Positions 23,214 through 30,740 of a stretch of 30,926 nt of DNA are shown here, piece after piece; the stretch's first letter is position 1, and every line of letters starts with the position of its first letter. The stretch spans positions 1-30,926 of the IMG/VR virus record IMGVR_UViG_3300031787_000574; one strand, written 5' to 3'. A program made the position numbers and the translations under genes. The notes beneath the pieces were generated by a model, which ran no database searches, was not told the DNA's origin, and saw only the letters and a program-made list of their open reading frames with translations. The stretch comes from a virus.

Positions 23214-23218
23214 ATCAA

Positions 23219-23335
23219 TCATTTTTTCTTACCACCATTCTTTGCTTTATTAGCATTAGCATTTCCAGAGTTCTGCTTTTTATTATTAGCAGAACCTGCT
23301 CCACCTTTCTTGGATTTGTTTGCTGACTTTGCCAT
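23219..23335 (-). CDS. 38-aa Lys/Asn/Gly-rich basic peptide
   Basis: MAKSANKSKKGGAGSANNKK, then an Asn/Ala/Lys-rich repeat ending GGKKK. Very basic and low-complexity. The ATG overlaps the stop of the holin-like gene (TAATG). It could bind nucleic acid or envelope polymers; unknown. Confidence 0.5.
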   Translation of the reverse strand: MAKSANKSKKGGAGSANNKKQNSGNANANKAKNGGKKK

Positions 23336-23649
23336 TATGCTCCTGTGCGTGGTTGAACTTGACCCTCAAGAACTTCTACTCTTTCTTCAAGAGTTGGTTC
23401 ATCCACAACAACTTCTGGTGCAGGTGGTTCTGGTAGTGATTCTACAACCACTTCTTTACGTGATTCTTCTTTTTTATCATCTTCATCGTCACCCTTGTTC
23501 TTCAATGTATTAATACCAAAAGTAGCAGCAGATGCGGTGAAAACAGTAGCAATAAAAGTGGGGTCCATCTTAGCAAGAGCACCCGCATAACTTGCAGTAA
23601 GAAGAGCGGCACTCCAACCCAAAATGGCAATACGAATAACAGTACTCAT
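23335..23649 (-). CDS. Holin-like two-helix membrane protein
   Basis: A 104-aa protein from ATG 23649, preferred because AAGGA lies 7 nt upstream (ATG 23679 is an alternative). Two short membrane segments occur (IRIAILGWSAALLTASYAGA and FIATVFTASAATFGINTL) with a brief turn, followed by an acidic, Pro/Glu/Val-rich cytoplasmic tail. It lies directly after the GH24 lysozyme, the classic holin position. Function inferred from topology and neighbours. Confidence 0.6.
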   Translation of the reverse strand: MSTVIRIAILGWSAALLTASYAGALAKMDPTFIATVFTASAATFGINTLKNKGDDEDDKKEESRKEVVVESLPEPPAPEVVVDEPTLEERVEVLEGQVQPRTGA

Positions 23650-23696
23650 ACATTTTTCCTTTTTGTTTGGCGTTTCCATTTGTTCCTAGTGTGAGG

Positions 23697-24368
23697 TTAA
23701 CCTTTTTTCCAAGCTTCACCTTCTGCTTTTCTTCTACGTGCTAGTCCTGCTTCTACGTTAGAACCAGGATTTCTGTAGAGATACAGCGCATCGGGAACTA
23801 GGTCCCACTCTTTGTTCTTCAGGCGTTTAGTAATAGTATTAAAGTTATCGCCACCGTAAAAACCGGCACCAAGATTATAAGCAAAGCTGAGCAGAGCGCC
23901 TCTTTTTCCATCTGACATTTCATTCCAATGTGGGATTTTACGCAATGCAGGCAGAAACTCATTCTTACACTGCTCGATGAGAAGTGCATCTGCTTCTGCT
24001 TGAGTTAAAGTATCACCAAGTTTAAAGTGTGATCCATCCTTCTTACGAGTTGATCCCCAACCAATTGTAATTGGAAGTCCACCAGTCAGAGGATCGGGAT
24101 ATGCATTTAAATGACATCCTTCAAACTCTTTAATGAGTTTAAGACCCATCATAGGAACATCATCACCACCTGCTACAGGAGCTGCAGCAGCGGGAGAGGA
24201 TGCTGGTGCAGCACTAGTCTTTTTTCCTCTATAAATCTCCGCCCAATCAATATTATCTTCTAGATACTTGACAGGTAGGTTATCTTCTAACCATTGAACT
24301 GCTTTAACGTGGTTTGGATTCTTCTCGTCATAGAACTTGAAGAAGTTATGTAGATCGATTCTTGCCAT
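23697..24368 (-). CDS. GH24 lysozyme (endolysin) with shared N-terminal domain
   Basis: A 223-aa protein. Residues 1-45 are a module shared with the C39-type gene (LHNFFKFYDEKNPNH, VQWLEDNLP). A Ala/Pro-rich linker covers about 51-70. The lysozyme domain begins near 73 with KEFEGCHLNAYPDPLTGG and ITIGWGST, giving E83, D92 and T101 as counterparts of T4 lysozyme E11, D20 and T26. It would cut peptidoglycan. No signal peptide, so a holin would be needed. Confidence 0.88.
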   Translation of the reverse strand: MARIDLHNFFKFYDEKNPNHVKAVQWLEDNLPVKYLEDNIDWAEIYRGKKTSAAPASSPAAAAPVAGGDDVPMMGLKLIKEFEGCHLNAYPDPLTGGLPITIGWGSTRKKDGSHFKLGDTLTQAEADALLIEQCKNEFLPALRKIPHWNEMSDGKRGALLSFAYNLGAGFYGGDNFNTITKRLKNKEWDLVPDALYLYRNPGSNVEAGLARRRKAEGEAWKKG

Positions 24369-24492
24369 TGTTGTCTCCGAAATACCGTTGATAAAGTTCG
24401 TTTGCTTCTACATGCTTACCATGATTTGTGAGATTTTTAATCACCTGCAGCATTTTTCTTTTAAAATTAATCGAAGATTCTTCCCCACCCAT
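24346..24492 (-). CDS. 48-aa peptide between the two lysins
   Basis: MGGEESSINFKRKMLQVIKN, then HGKHVEANELYQRYFGDNN. ATG 24492 is well supported by AGGAGG 5 nt upstream. Overlaps the C39-type gene at its start and the lysozyme gene at its end. Soluble, helical; function unknown. Confidence 0.55.
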   Translation of the reverse strand: MGGEESSINFKRKMLQVIKNLTNHGKHVEANELYQRYFGDNNGKNRST

Positions 24493-25138
24493 CGTTTCCT
24501 CCTGGGCACCAACGATGCTTAAGAACTGCTTTTGTGTAAATGGTTTTCTTACCATTTGTAACTGGACCAGTATAGTTATCGTTTAGAGAACCATATGGGT
24601 CATTGACATAGTATCCTTTACCATCTGGGGTCTTGCCGATTACAACACACATGTGCCCACCAGTAGGTGAAGTTAAAGAACCTCTGTGGAGAATACCAAT
24701 AACAACTGGCTTACCTCTATCAAGGCTTTTATCAATATCACTAAAACTAAGATTATAACTAAAATGAGATTTAATACCATAACCAGACAGAACTTTTGTC
24801 TGGACGGCATGATCCGTTGTATCACCGATAGCAAATACTTTCTTAACGTATTCGTCATCACCTTTAATGCTACCTGGCTTGAGGAAAGCAAGGCACATAG
24901 CACACGATGAACTGTTACAAGTTCTTTGTGCGTCTCTGTAGTTGTCTACTTGGTTGAAGTATGGAACATCAAGAACTGCTGGTGTGGGTGGTTTTGTTCT
25001 AAAGGTCCCGATCCAATCAGTCTCTGCGTCATCTAAAAATTGAGCAGGTAGGTTATCCTCTAACCACTGTACTGCTGCTACGTGATTTGCATTACCATCA
25101 TCATAAAATTTAAAAAAGTTATGAAGATCTAGCGTCAT
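24467..25138 (-). CDS. C39-like papain-fold peptidase with shared N-terminal domain
   Basis: A 223-aa protein. Residues 1-45 are the LHNFFKFYD module also in the lysozyme. The peptidase part runs from about 56 (LDVPYFNQVDNYRDAQRTC). The likely triad is C74, H162 (PTGGHMCVVIGK) and D180 (VNDPYG), as in C39_2 peptidases. It could cleave peptide cross-links in peptidoglycan. It is the first gene behind the late promoter at 25163-25170. Confidence 0.8.
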   Translation of the reverse strand: MTLDLHNFFKFYDDGNANHVAAVQWLEDNLPAQFLDDAETDWIGTFRTKPPTPAVLDVPYFNQVDNYRDAQRTCNSSSCAMCLAFLKPGSIKGDDEYVKKVFAIGDTTDHAVQTKVLSGYGIKSHFSYNLSFSDIDKSLDRGKPVVIGILHRGSLTSPTGGHMCVVIGKTPDGKGYYVNDPYGSLNDNYTGPVTNGKKTIYTKAVLKHRWCPGGNDGWGRIFD

Positions 25139-25162
25139 GGATTATCTCTATAAACACTAACG

Positions 25163-25170
25163 TATTTATA
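25163..25170 (-). promoter_or_regulatory. Late promoter TATAAATA of the lysis block
   Basis: Perfect TATAAATA on the minus strand, 25 nt upstream of the C39-type gene, continuing directly from the peroxiredoxin terminator U-tract. Confidence 0.7.
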
Positions 25171-25195
25171 AAAAAAGCGCCCTTTTGGACGCTTT
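25167..25195 (-). terminator. Rho-independent terminator of the redox operon
   Basis: A 9-bp stem (25174-25182 with 25187-25195, one G-U pair), AAAA loop on the minus strand, followed by a T-run. Starts 9 nt past the peroxiredoxin stop. Confidence 0.85.
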
Positions 25196-25203
25196 GATTA
25201 TTT

Positions 25204-25731
25204 TCAAGCAGTAACAGTTTCTCGAACTGTAGATTTCACATAATCGAGAACAACTTCTGGTGTAGTTGCTTCATAAGGGTCGGTGTCTGCATTGTCCCGT
25301 TGCCCCACCTCAACGAATAGTTTTTCGATGATTCCGTTATCCACGACTGCAGCATAACGCCAAGAGCGATCACCGAAACCAAGGTTAGACTTGTTGACGA
25401 GATATCCCATAGAACGTGTGAAGTAAGCATTACCGTCTGGAATGAGTTTTACATTCTTGATGTTCTGGTCTTGAGCCCAGGCATTCATTACAAACCCATC
25501 ATTAACAGAGATGCAGTAAATAGCGTCGATGCCACTACCAATAAAGTCGTCATATTTCTCTTCGAATCCAGGTAGCTGATAGGCACTGCAAGTAGGAGTG
25601 AAAGCACCAGGCAAACTAAACAGGACCACACGCTTTCCATCAAAGAGTTCTGAAGAAGTACGACTTACAAATTCACCGTTCTCACGGAATACAAATTCAA
25701 CTTGAGGAATTTGATATTGTTCTTTACGCAT
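25204..25731 (-). CDS. Peroxiredoxin (Prx5/AhpC-TSA type)
   Basis: A 175-aa thiol peroxidase. The site PGAFTPTCSAYQLPGFEEKY places the peroxidatic Cys at 48; WRYAAVVDNGIIEKLFVEVG follows later. It would remove peroxides produced by photosynthesis or oxidative stress. ATG 25731 is supported by GGAGGT 5 nt upstream. Last gene of the hli-petF operon. The host-encoded homologue is common in cyanobacteria, so an auxiliary gene is likely. Confidence 0.88.
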   Translation of the reverse strand: MRKEQYQIPQVEFVFRENGEFVSRTSSELFDGKRVVLFSLPGAFTPTCSAYQLPGFEEKYDDFIGSGIDAIYCISVNDGFVMNAWAQDQNIKNVKLIPDGNAYFTRSMGYLVNKSNLGFGDRSWRYAAVVDNGIIEKLFVEVGQRDNADTDPYEATTPEVVLDYVKSTVRETVTA

Positions 25732-25742
25732 TTTAACCTCCA

Positions 25743-25862
25743 TCAGAATACGCCGGGAATAATTTGACCAGTGGTGAGGTAAGCACCTACAGCAGCAACG
25801 AATCCAACCATTGCAGCCCATCCATTAATGCGTTCTGCTTTTTCGGTAAAAATTTTGTTCAT
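25743..25862 (-). CDS. hli: High-light-inducible protein (short form)
   Basis: A 39-aa one-helix Hli protein: [20 protein letters not shown], then AAVGAYLTTGQIIPG. The ERxNGxxAMVGF motif is the chlorophyll-binding LHC helix. It would protect photosystem II in the thylakoid. AAGGAG lies 7 nt before the ATG, which also overlaps the preceding stop (ATGA). Confidence 0.9.
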   Translation of the reverse strand: MNKIFTEKAERINGWAAMVGFVAAVGAYLTTGQIIPGVF

Positions 25863-26137
25863 TTGTTTTCTCCTTGATAAAGGTGTTGTTGTTTGAGTTC
25901 AGGATTTGGTTGTGAAGGAACAACTGGGTTCCTTGATTTATTTTTAATAACGATAAAAGCATCGTTTTGGTAGGACACTGTTCCAAATGGTTTCGCCCAT
26001 TTGGGATTTGCATCTGGGTGGGTTGCAGTTCCTGTTACTGCAACTCCTCCAATTTCAACTGAGATGTCATCATCAGCAGTCCATTTTAATTCTTGAAGAA
26101 CAATAGAAAGTTGTCCCAACCAGTCAGCACTTCTCAC
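25859..26137 (-). CDS. 92-aa protein between petF and hli, unknown
   Basis: Starts [20 protein letters not shown], with a beta-rich middle ([20 protein letters not shown]) and a Pro/Gln-rich end. ATGA overlaps on both sides link it to petF and hli. Soluble. No domain recognised; linkage to ferredoxin suggests a redox or photosynthetic role. Confidence 0.6.
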   Translation of the reverse strand: MRSADWLGQLSIVLQELKWTADDDISVEIGGVAVTGTATHPDANPKWAKPFGTVSYQNDAFIVIKNKSRNPVVPSQPNPELKQQHLYQGENK

Positions 26138-26427
26138 AGATTCTCTTCCTGCTCAGTGAGGATCACACAATCACTTGTGGGATAAGCAACACAAGTCAGA
26201 ATAAAACCATCAGAGATTTGATCATCATCGAGGAAAGATTGCTCCTCATTATCAACGGTTCCACTAACAAGTTTACCAGCACAGGAACTACAAGCACCAG
26301 CACGGCAAGAATAAAGCATCTCAATACCCGCTTCTTCTGCTGCTTCTAGAATATATTGATCACCAGCACATTGGATTACGTTCTCAGTGCCGTCAGGATT
26401 TTGGAGGGTGATGTTATAAGTTGTCAT
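26134..26427 (-). CDS. petF: Plant-type [2Fe-2S] ferredoxin
   Basis: A 97-aa ferredoxin. The cluster ligands are C41, C46 and C49 ([13 protein letters not shown]) and C79 ([12 protein letters not shown]). It would accept electrons from photosystem I and feed reductases. Its ATG overlaps the stop of the 29-aa membrane peptide (ATGA). Confidence 0.93.
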   Translation of the reverse strand: MTTYNITLQNPDGTENVIQCAGDQYILEAAEEAGIEMLYSCRAGACSSCAGKLVSGTVDNEEQSFLDDDQISDGFILTCVAYPTSDCVILTEQEENL

Positions 26428-26513
26428 TCGTAAGTTTTAGAAAGTTGATTTACAGAGTGTGCCAGTAAAACAAAAAAGGCAACACTAGTAATTGTAAAGA
26501 TAACTGAGGTCAT
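26424..26513 (-). CDS. 29-aa membrane peptide before petF
   Basis: [20 protein letters not shown] and a polar end (VNQLSKTYE). One membrane helix, tightly coupled to petF and just after an hli gene. It resembles no small photosystem subunit I can name. Confidence 0.5.
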   Translation of the reverse strand: MTSVIFTITSVAFFVLLAHSVNQLSKTYE

Positions 26514-26526
26514 TGTCAATCAATTG

Positions 26527-26736
26527 TCAGAAGATGCCGAAGAAGAAGTTGCCAGTGCTAAGATAAGAAATGATCCCAGCAACAAAACCGACCATAGCCC
26601 AACGTCCATTCATTTTCTCCGCCTTCTCGGCATAAGGTTCGATACCATAACGCTCAAGGTCTTCCTTTGTCATATACATTGCAGGTTCTTTAGCAAACAT
26701 ATTCATTTGCCCGAACTCATTTTTAGTTACAGTCAT
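26527..26736 (-). CDS. hli: High-light-inducible protein (long form)
   Basis: A 69-aa Hli protein with a 35-residue polar N-terminal extension and the LHC motif AEKMNGRWAMVGFVAGIISY near 38-57. It would bind pigments in the thylakoid and dissipate excess light. First gene of the redox operon, behind the composite terminator/promoter at 26764-26801. Confidence 0.93.
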   Translation of the reverse strand: MTVTKNEFGQMNMFAKEPAMYMTKEDLERYGIEPYAEKAEKMNGRWAMVGFVAGIISYLSTGNFFFGIF

Positions 26737-26763
26737 TTTCGTTTTATTACGAATTGTTACACA

Positions 26764-26792
26764 ATTATATAGGAAAAATAAAGAGGGGTCAA
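26764..26792 (-). promoter_or_regulatory. Sigma70-type promoter with its -35 in the porin terminator
   Basis: TTGACC (26787-26792), 17-nt spacer, TATAAT (26764-26769) on the minus strand, driving hli-petF-hli-peroxiredoxin. The -35 falls in the loop of the hairpin at 26781-26801. Confidence 0.78.
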
Positions 26793-26801
26793 GCCCCTCT
26801 T
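26774..26801 (-). terminator. Porin rho-independent terminator
   Basis: An 8-bp stem (26781-26788 with 26794-26801) and a 5-nt loop, followed by TATTTTT on the minus strand, about 22 nt past the porin stop. Confidence 0.85.
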
Positions 26802-26823
26802 GTTACAGTTTTCTAACAGTCTA

Positions 26824-28293
26824 TCAGAACTTGAAGGTAGTCTGGATTACACCACCCCAGTTAGAGGAGTTGTTAGCAAGACGTTGGTTGTCACTACCGT
26901 AGATGATTGCAGGAGTGACGCTGATGTTATCAGATACTTGATACTTGTAGAAGATCTCAAGCATCGTTGCCTTCTCAAGATTTTCACCAGTAGGTGCTTG
27001 ACCGATAGCAACACCAGCAGAGTTACCACCAACGAATACATCCTCCCACTGAAGTCCAGCAAACCAGGACTGACTATCAGTAGCATCGCTAGCAGTTCCA
27101 CTCACGGTGTTCCAACCATAACCAGCAGAGATAGCGGGGATAATACCAGACTTCTCAGGCTCCCAATAAGCGTTCAGGGCATAACCGTTAGAGGTTTGAC
27201 CTGGAACAAGAGTACCAGAAGCACCGTTCAGACCGTTATAAGTGCGGACACGAGTGCCTTCAGTACCATAACGGTAACCAAATGCAGCACCCCAGTTAGT
27301 ACCACGATAACCAACTTGTGCCAGAGTATTCAGAGCACCAGTCTCATCAAATACCCCAGTCTCACTATTGTTACCACTTTGGGCGACATAGTTTACGCCA
27401 GCAATCAGACCTTTCTTACCATACTGAGCGCCGAATCCAGCACCAGTTGCTTTGTTATAAACACCAGGAGTACCAGCCACAGCGAAGAAGTCAAGAATGC
27501 CAGACTTGTAAGCAGAAGGCATCCAAGCAATCTCAGTGTTACGAACTGCGGCACCAGCAGTCAGAGTTGCTTTGTTATTGAAAGCAGGGAACTGATAGAA
27601 CAGACGGTCAATAATTACGTTGTTACCAACTTCACTAGTGGTGTTGTCTGCTTTATCAAGTTTGAAGAGTGACGAACTGGAACCAAAAGGATCACTACTG
27701 AAGTTAGCAGAACGCAGACGAGTACGAAGCAGATCCTTACCAGTGAACGAAGTATCCAGGTTCAGACGCAGATCATAGTTGAATGCGGTGTGAGTTACAT
27801 CACCACCTTTAGTCTGGTAGTCATCAACACCACCAAGAACAAAGTTTGCTTCACCACGGAGTTTGGTAGTAGTGGAGAACTGCTGCGCTTCAAGAGTAGT
27901 GACTTGTGCTTCCAGACCTGCAACTTTACCTTGAATTACAGTCAGTTCATTGCGGAACTCATCAGCAAGCCGCTTCAGTTCATCGGTGTTTTCAGTTACT
28001 CGATCTAGGCAAGCATTCAAAAGTGCTGCTGCCTCATAACGGGTCATTGCACGACCACCACCGAAGGTTCCGTTAGGATAACCAGCAACGCAGCCATAAC
28101 GCTCTACAAGGTTGCTAAGTGCTTGGTATGCCCAATCGGTGGGTTGAACGTCAGAAAGTTGTGAGACGCTTGTAACCTGCTCGGAGGTAGCATATTGGTT
28201 GACTGCTGCCATGTTAAGGTCTGCCGCATTCGCAGCAACAGGAGCAACCATTCCCAGAGCAACAGGTGCAAGCATCAGTTGTTTGAGTTTCAT
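26824..28293 (-). CDS. Cyanobacterial-type outer-membrane porin (SLH + OprB)
   Basis: A 489-aa protein. A signal peptide (about 1-23, ending ANAAD) is followed by one SLH domain at about 45-100 (DVQPTDWAYQALSNLVERYG, then GYPNGTFGG and MTRYEAAALLNACLDRV), a coiled coil near 100-140, and an OprB-like barrel to the end with terminal Phe (TTFKF). This matches Synechococcus SomA/SomB-type porins. It is complete, and looks GC-richer than its neighbours, as for a host-derived gene. It could alter uptake or phage entry. Confidence 0.88.
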   Translation of the reverse strand: MKLKQLMLAPVALGMVAPVAANAADLNMAAVNQYATSEQVTSVSQLSDVQPTDWAYQALSNLVERYGCVAGYPNGTFGGGRAMTRYEAAALLNACLDRVTENTDELKRLADEFRNELTVIQGKVAGLEAQVTTLEAQQFSTTTKLRGEANFVLGGVDDYQTKGGDVTHTAFNYDLRLNLDTSFTGKDLLRTRLRSANFSSDPFGSSSSLFKLDKADNTTSEVGNNVIIDRLFYQFPAFNNKATLTAGAAVRNTEIAWMPSAYKSGILDFFAVAGTPGVYNKATGAGFGAQYGKKGLIAGVNYVAQSGNNSETGVFDETGALNTLAQVGYRGTNWGAAFGYRYGTEGTRVRTYNGLNGASGTLVPGQTSNGYALNAYWEPEKSGIIPAISAGYGWNTVSGTASDATDSQSWFAGLQWEDVFVGGNSAGVAIGQAPTGENLEKATMLEIFYKYQVSDNISVTPAIIYGSDNQRLANNSSNWGGVIQTTFKF

Positions 28294-28322
28294 AAAATTT
28301 TTTATGTACTATAGGACAAATG

Positions 28323-28347
28323 TTAAGAATTACAACTGAATTCTTAA
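28323..28347 (-). promoter_or_regulatory. Porin leader stem-loop
   Basis: A 9-bp inverted repeat, TTAAGAATT with AATTCTTAA, 7-nt loop, in the 5' UTR between the porin promoter and its ATG. No U-tract follows directly. Confidence 0.5.
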
Positions 28348-28357
28348 GTACTTATTT

Positions 28358-28386
28358 AGTATAGAGGGAGTTTTAAATTCTGTCAA
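28358..28386 (-). promoter_or_regulatory. Sigma70-type promoter for the porin
   Basis: TTGACA (28381-28386), 17-nt spacer, TATACT (28358-28363) on the minus strand; leader about 58 nt. Confidence 0.78.
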
Positions 28387-28391
28387 GGATT

Positions 28392-29180
28392 TTACTGAGT
28401 GGAAGAATTTTCAACAACTCTACCCAAGTATGGATTATAATCCATGAGTTCATCTATTGTAAGATCGGATCCTCTTTGGCTCCAATGATTATATTGACCT
28501 TCATAATTTCCTTTATGAAAAGCATCAATATGATCCGGATGAATGGAGGAACCCAATTCAATTCTATAGAGAAGAAGTGGGAGAGAATAAGTATTTCCTG
28601 AATTATAAATCAAATCATCGGCAACAGGGCGAGGTTTGACACCATTATCAAGTTTATACTTATCACCTCTTACATGAAATTTAAGAAGTTTTTCTGCATG
28701 GTGACGAGTTATGAGATAACAAGCTGTAGAAAATTCGTTTACAAACCTTTTATGCACTTTTACATGAACGTCTCCCGTACAGATGATTGCTATTTGCATC
28801 ACATCCCAATCATATGGAATGCGGCAATAAAAATCATTCCAAGTAAAATTCCAAAATTTAACAAGATCTAGATTGCAATCATCTTCCATAATGACTGCAT
28901 ATGGACTATCTGATGTTTCATACCAATGCTTGATTGCTTTTAGGTGAGAAGTTACGCACCCAATTTCCCCAGAGGACATCATTTCAGGGTAACGCCCTTT
29001 AATAATATCACTCAAATCATCTTCGCGTCCATCATAAGCAGATATACGAGTATAATTCTCAATCCCCCAATATTTAAATTGGTCTTCCATATACTGACGC
29101 CTTTCTGGTTGGCCATCAAGATTCAAGTAATAAATTGGACCAATTCCATTTAATTTATATGTTGATTTATTTTTATCCAT
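28392..29180 (-). CDS. Glycosyltransferase family 25 (LPS-type)
   Basis: A 262-aa GT25-like enzyme: IYYLNLDGQPERRQYMEDQF at about 16-35, SSGEIGCVTSHLKAIKHW near 70-87, and AVIMEDDCN near 95-103 with the acidic nucleotide-sugar motif. It would transfer a hexose to LPS or another glycan. Its start overlaps the preceding methyltransferase-like gene by 8 nt. Confidence 0.82.
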   Translation of the reverse strand: MDKNKSTYKLNGIGPIYYLNLDGQPERRQYMEDQFKYWGIENYTRISAYDGREDDLSDIIKGRYPEMMSSGEIGCVTSHLKAIKHWYETSDSPYAVIMEDDCNLDLVKFWNFTWNDFYCRIPYDWDVMQIAIICTGDVHVKVHKRFVNEFSTACYLITRHHAEKLLKFHVRGDKYKLDNGVKPRPVADDLIYNSGNTYSLPLLLYRIELGSSIHPDHIDAFHKGNYEGQYNHWSQRGSDLTIDELMDYNPYLGRVVENSSTQ

Positions 29181-29874
29181 GATACCATTCGGTTGACATT
29201 ATACAAGTACTTTTCGGATTCAAACCTCTTACTAACTCATCAAGTTCTTCTGGTGTAATATAAAGTTCGTTAATATTATAATTATAATCTGGTAAATTTT
29301 TGGCAAGGTCATTTCTTACAAGAATTGCATTACCAACATATGCAACACATTTATAACCTTTTTTCTCACCAAGTTCTATTACAGATTTTAGAGAACATCC
29401 AGAATCACGAGAAATAAAATCTTGATGTGGGCGATAACCACCATTACATTCAACGATTAAAACTTTTGGAAAAAACTTCTCAATACTTTTAATCACATAG
29501 TAATCAAAAGAATCAATATCAACAGACATTAAAGCAAAGTTGTCTTTGTTAATTTTAAAAGAACAATTTGAAAGAATATTGTCGATAGAATTTTCACCCT
29601 CTTCAGAAATATATTCATTAATACAAATTACATTATCATAATCTTTCGTATTATGAATTAGAGTATTATATCTTTCTACAATACCTTCTATTAAGACAGA
29701 TTTAAATCCTCGATACAACCACAAATGAGCCGTATTGCTATCTAGAATTCCATCCCAAGCACCAAACTCACACACAACACCATCAGTGATATTTAAATCT
29801 TTAAACAACTGATTGATAATACCATCTTCACCATTAGCAGAATGGTAGTTTTTAGCAAACTGTCTATAAGTCAT
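29173..29874 (-). CDS. FkbM-like methyltransferase
   Basis: A 233-aa protein. HSANGEDGIINQLF near 11-24 and VVCEFGAWDGILDSNTAHLW near 33-52 form the SAM-binding start typical of FkbM-family and related enzymes; FALMSVDIDSFDYYVIKSI and VLIVECNGG near 113-145 continue the Rossmann fold. Possibly methylates a sugar in this glycan cassette. GGAGA precedes the ATG. Confidence 0.65.
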   Translation of the reverse strand: MTYRQFAKNYHSANGEDGIINQLFKDLNITDGVVCEFGAWDGILDSNTAHLWLYRGFKSVLIEGIVERYNTLIHNTKDYDNVICINEYISEEGENSIDNILSNCSFKINKDNFALMSVDIDSFDYYVIKSIEKFFPKVLIVECNGGYRPHQDFISRDSGCSLKSVIELGEKKGYKCVAYVGNAILVRNDLAKNLPDYNYNINELYITPEELDELVRGLNPKSTCIMSTEWYHG

Positions 29875-29907
29875 TAATCTCCATTTTCAATACAAATACT
29901 TTTTCTA

Positions 29908-30696
29908 TTATACTGTATAAACAGCACCATGTTGATATGTAAATCCTTTTACTGGAAAGATGTGCTCTGGTTCCATAAGAAGATTTATTGCAAGATATTT
30001 AACTGGAGCATCTCCCCATCGTTTAGTGTAGAACCCACCAGTTTTATCTAATTCATTATAGAATCTCATATACTCACTTGTCAAGAACCAAGATACTTTA
30101 CCGAGTTCAAAATTAGTATAAAACATCATACCTTCCTCAATAAAGTTTTCAGGAATCATTTCATTAACCTTTTCCCAAAGACCCTCAATTACTTTTGGAT
30201 TATCTTTTTGAATTGCTGGGGCAATAAATCCATAATAACATCCAACATCTTCCGCCCATTTAAAAATATCATAGTTAAGTGGAGTATGAACGAAAGAGTC
30301 AGTATCAAGTCTTAAATAATAATCATATTCTTTTACGATATCGTTATTATAAAGTTCGCCTGAAAAAAATCTACACATATGGCGATATCCTATTGAAAAT
30401 CCAGGATCACCCCATGCTATTGGGCCATTTCCATGAGTTGGATGAGGAAAAAACTCAGGAATTTGATCTAATATTTCTTGAGGGTAATCTGGAATATTAA
30501 ATTCAATTGTTTCATATCTAAGTTGCAAGTTTGTTTGAACCTTAGATTTATATTCATCAAATGATTTTTCACAAAATACTAAGACATCAGTATTAGAAGT
30601 ATATGGTATGAGATTTTCTTCTATCAATTTTAATGACTTATTAAAATCATCTACGTCTTGGTCGGATGATCTCACAAGATAAAGAATACAATTCAT
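29908..30696 (-). CDS. GT15-like mannosyltransferase (Kre2/Mnt1 family)
   Basis: A 262-aa protein. YRHMCRFFSGELYNND (104-119), YDYYLRLDTDSF (124-135), FYTNFELGKVSWF (192-204) and GGFYTKRWGDAPVKYLA (220-236) follow the order of fungal GT15 alpha-1,2-mannosyltransferases, including the DxD-like triad (131-133) and E197, the counterpart of the proposed catalytic Glu. The fungal N-terminal anchor is absent. AGGAG precedes the ATG. Confidence 0.75.
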   Translation of the reverse strand: MNCILYLVRSSDQDVDDFNKSLKLIEENLIPYTSNTDVLVFCEKSFDEYKSKVQTNLQLRYETIEFNIPDYPQEILDQIPEFFPHPTHGNGPIAWGDPGFSIGYRHMCRFFSGELYNNDIVKEYDYYLRLDTDSFVHTPLNYDIFKWAEDVGCYYGFIAPAIQKDNPKVIEGLWEKVNEMIPENFIEEGMMFYTNFELGKVSWFLTSEYMRFYNELDKTGGFYTKRWGDAPVKYLAINLLMEPEHIFPVKGFTYQHGAVYTV

Positions 30697-30740
30697 GAAA
30701 TTTTCTCCTACAAATTTATAGTATTGCTATATTTTTTCAT

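Noticed and set aside
25741-25821. N-terminal extension of peroxiredoxin through the hli gene
   Set aside because: The extension is Cys-rich nonsense in another frame of hli, and ATG 25731 has GGAGGT at proper spacing.
26800-27672. Long plus-strand open frame (290 codons)
   Set aside because: It is antisense to the well-supported porin gene, has Ser/Thr-rich content expected from the complement, and no domain.
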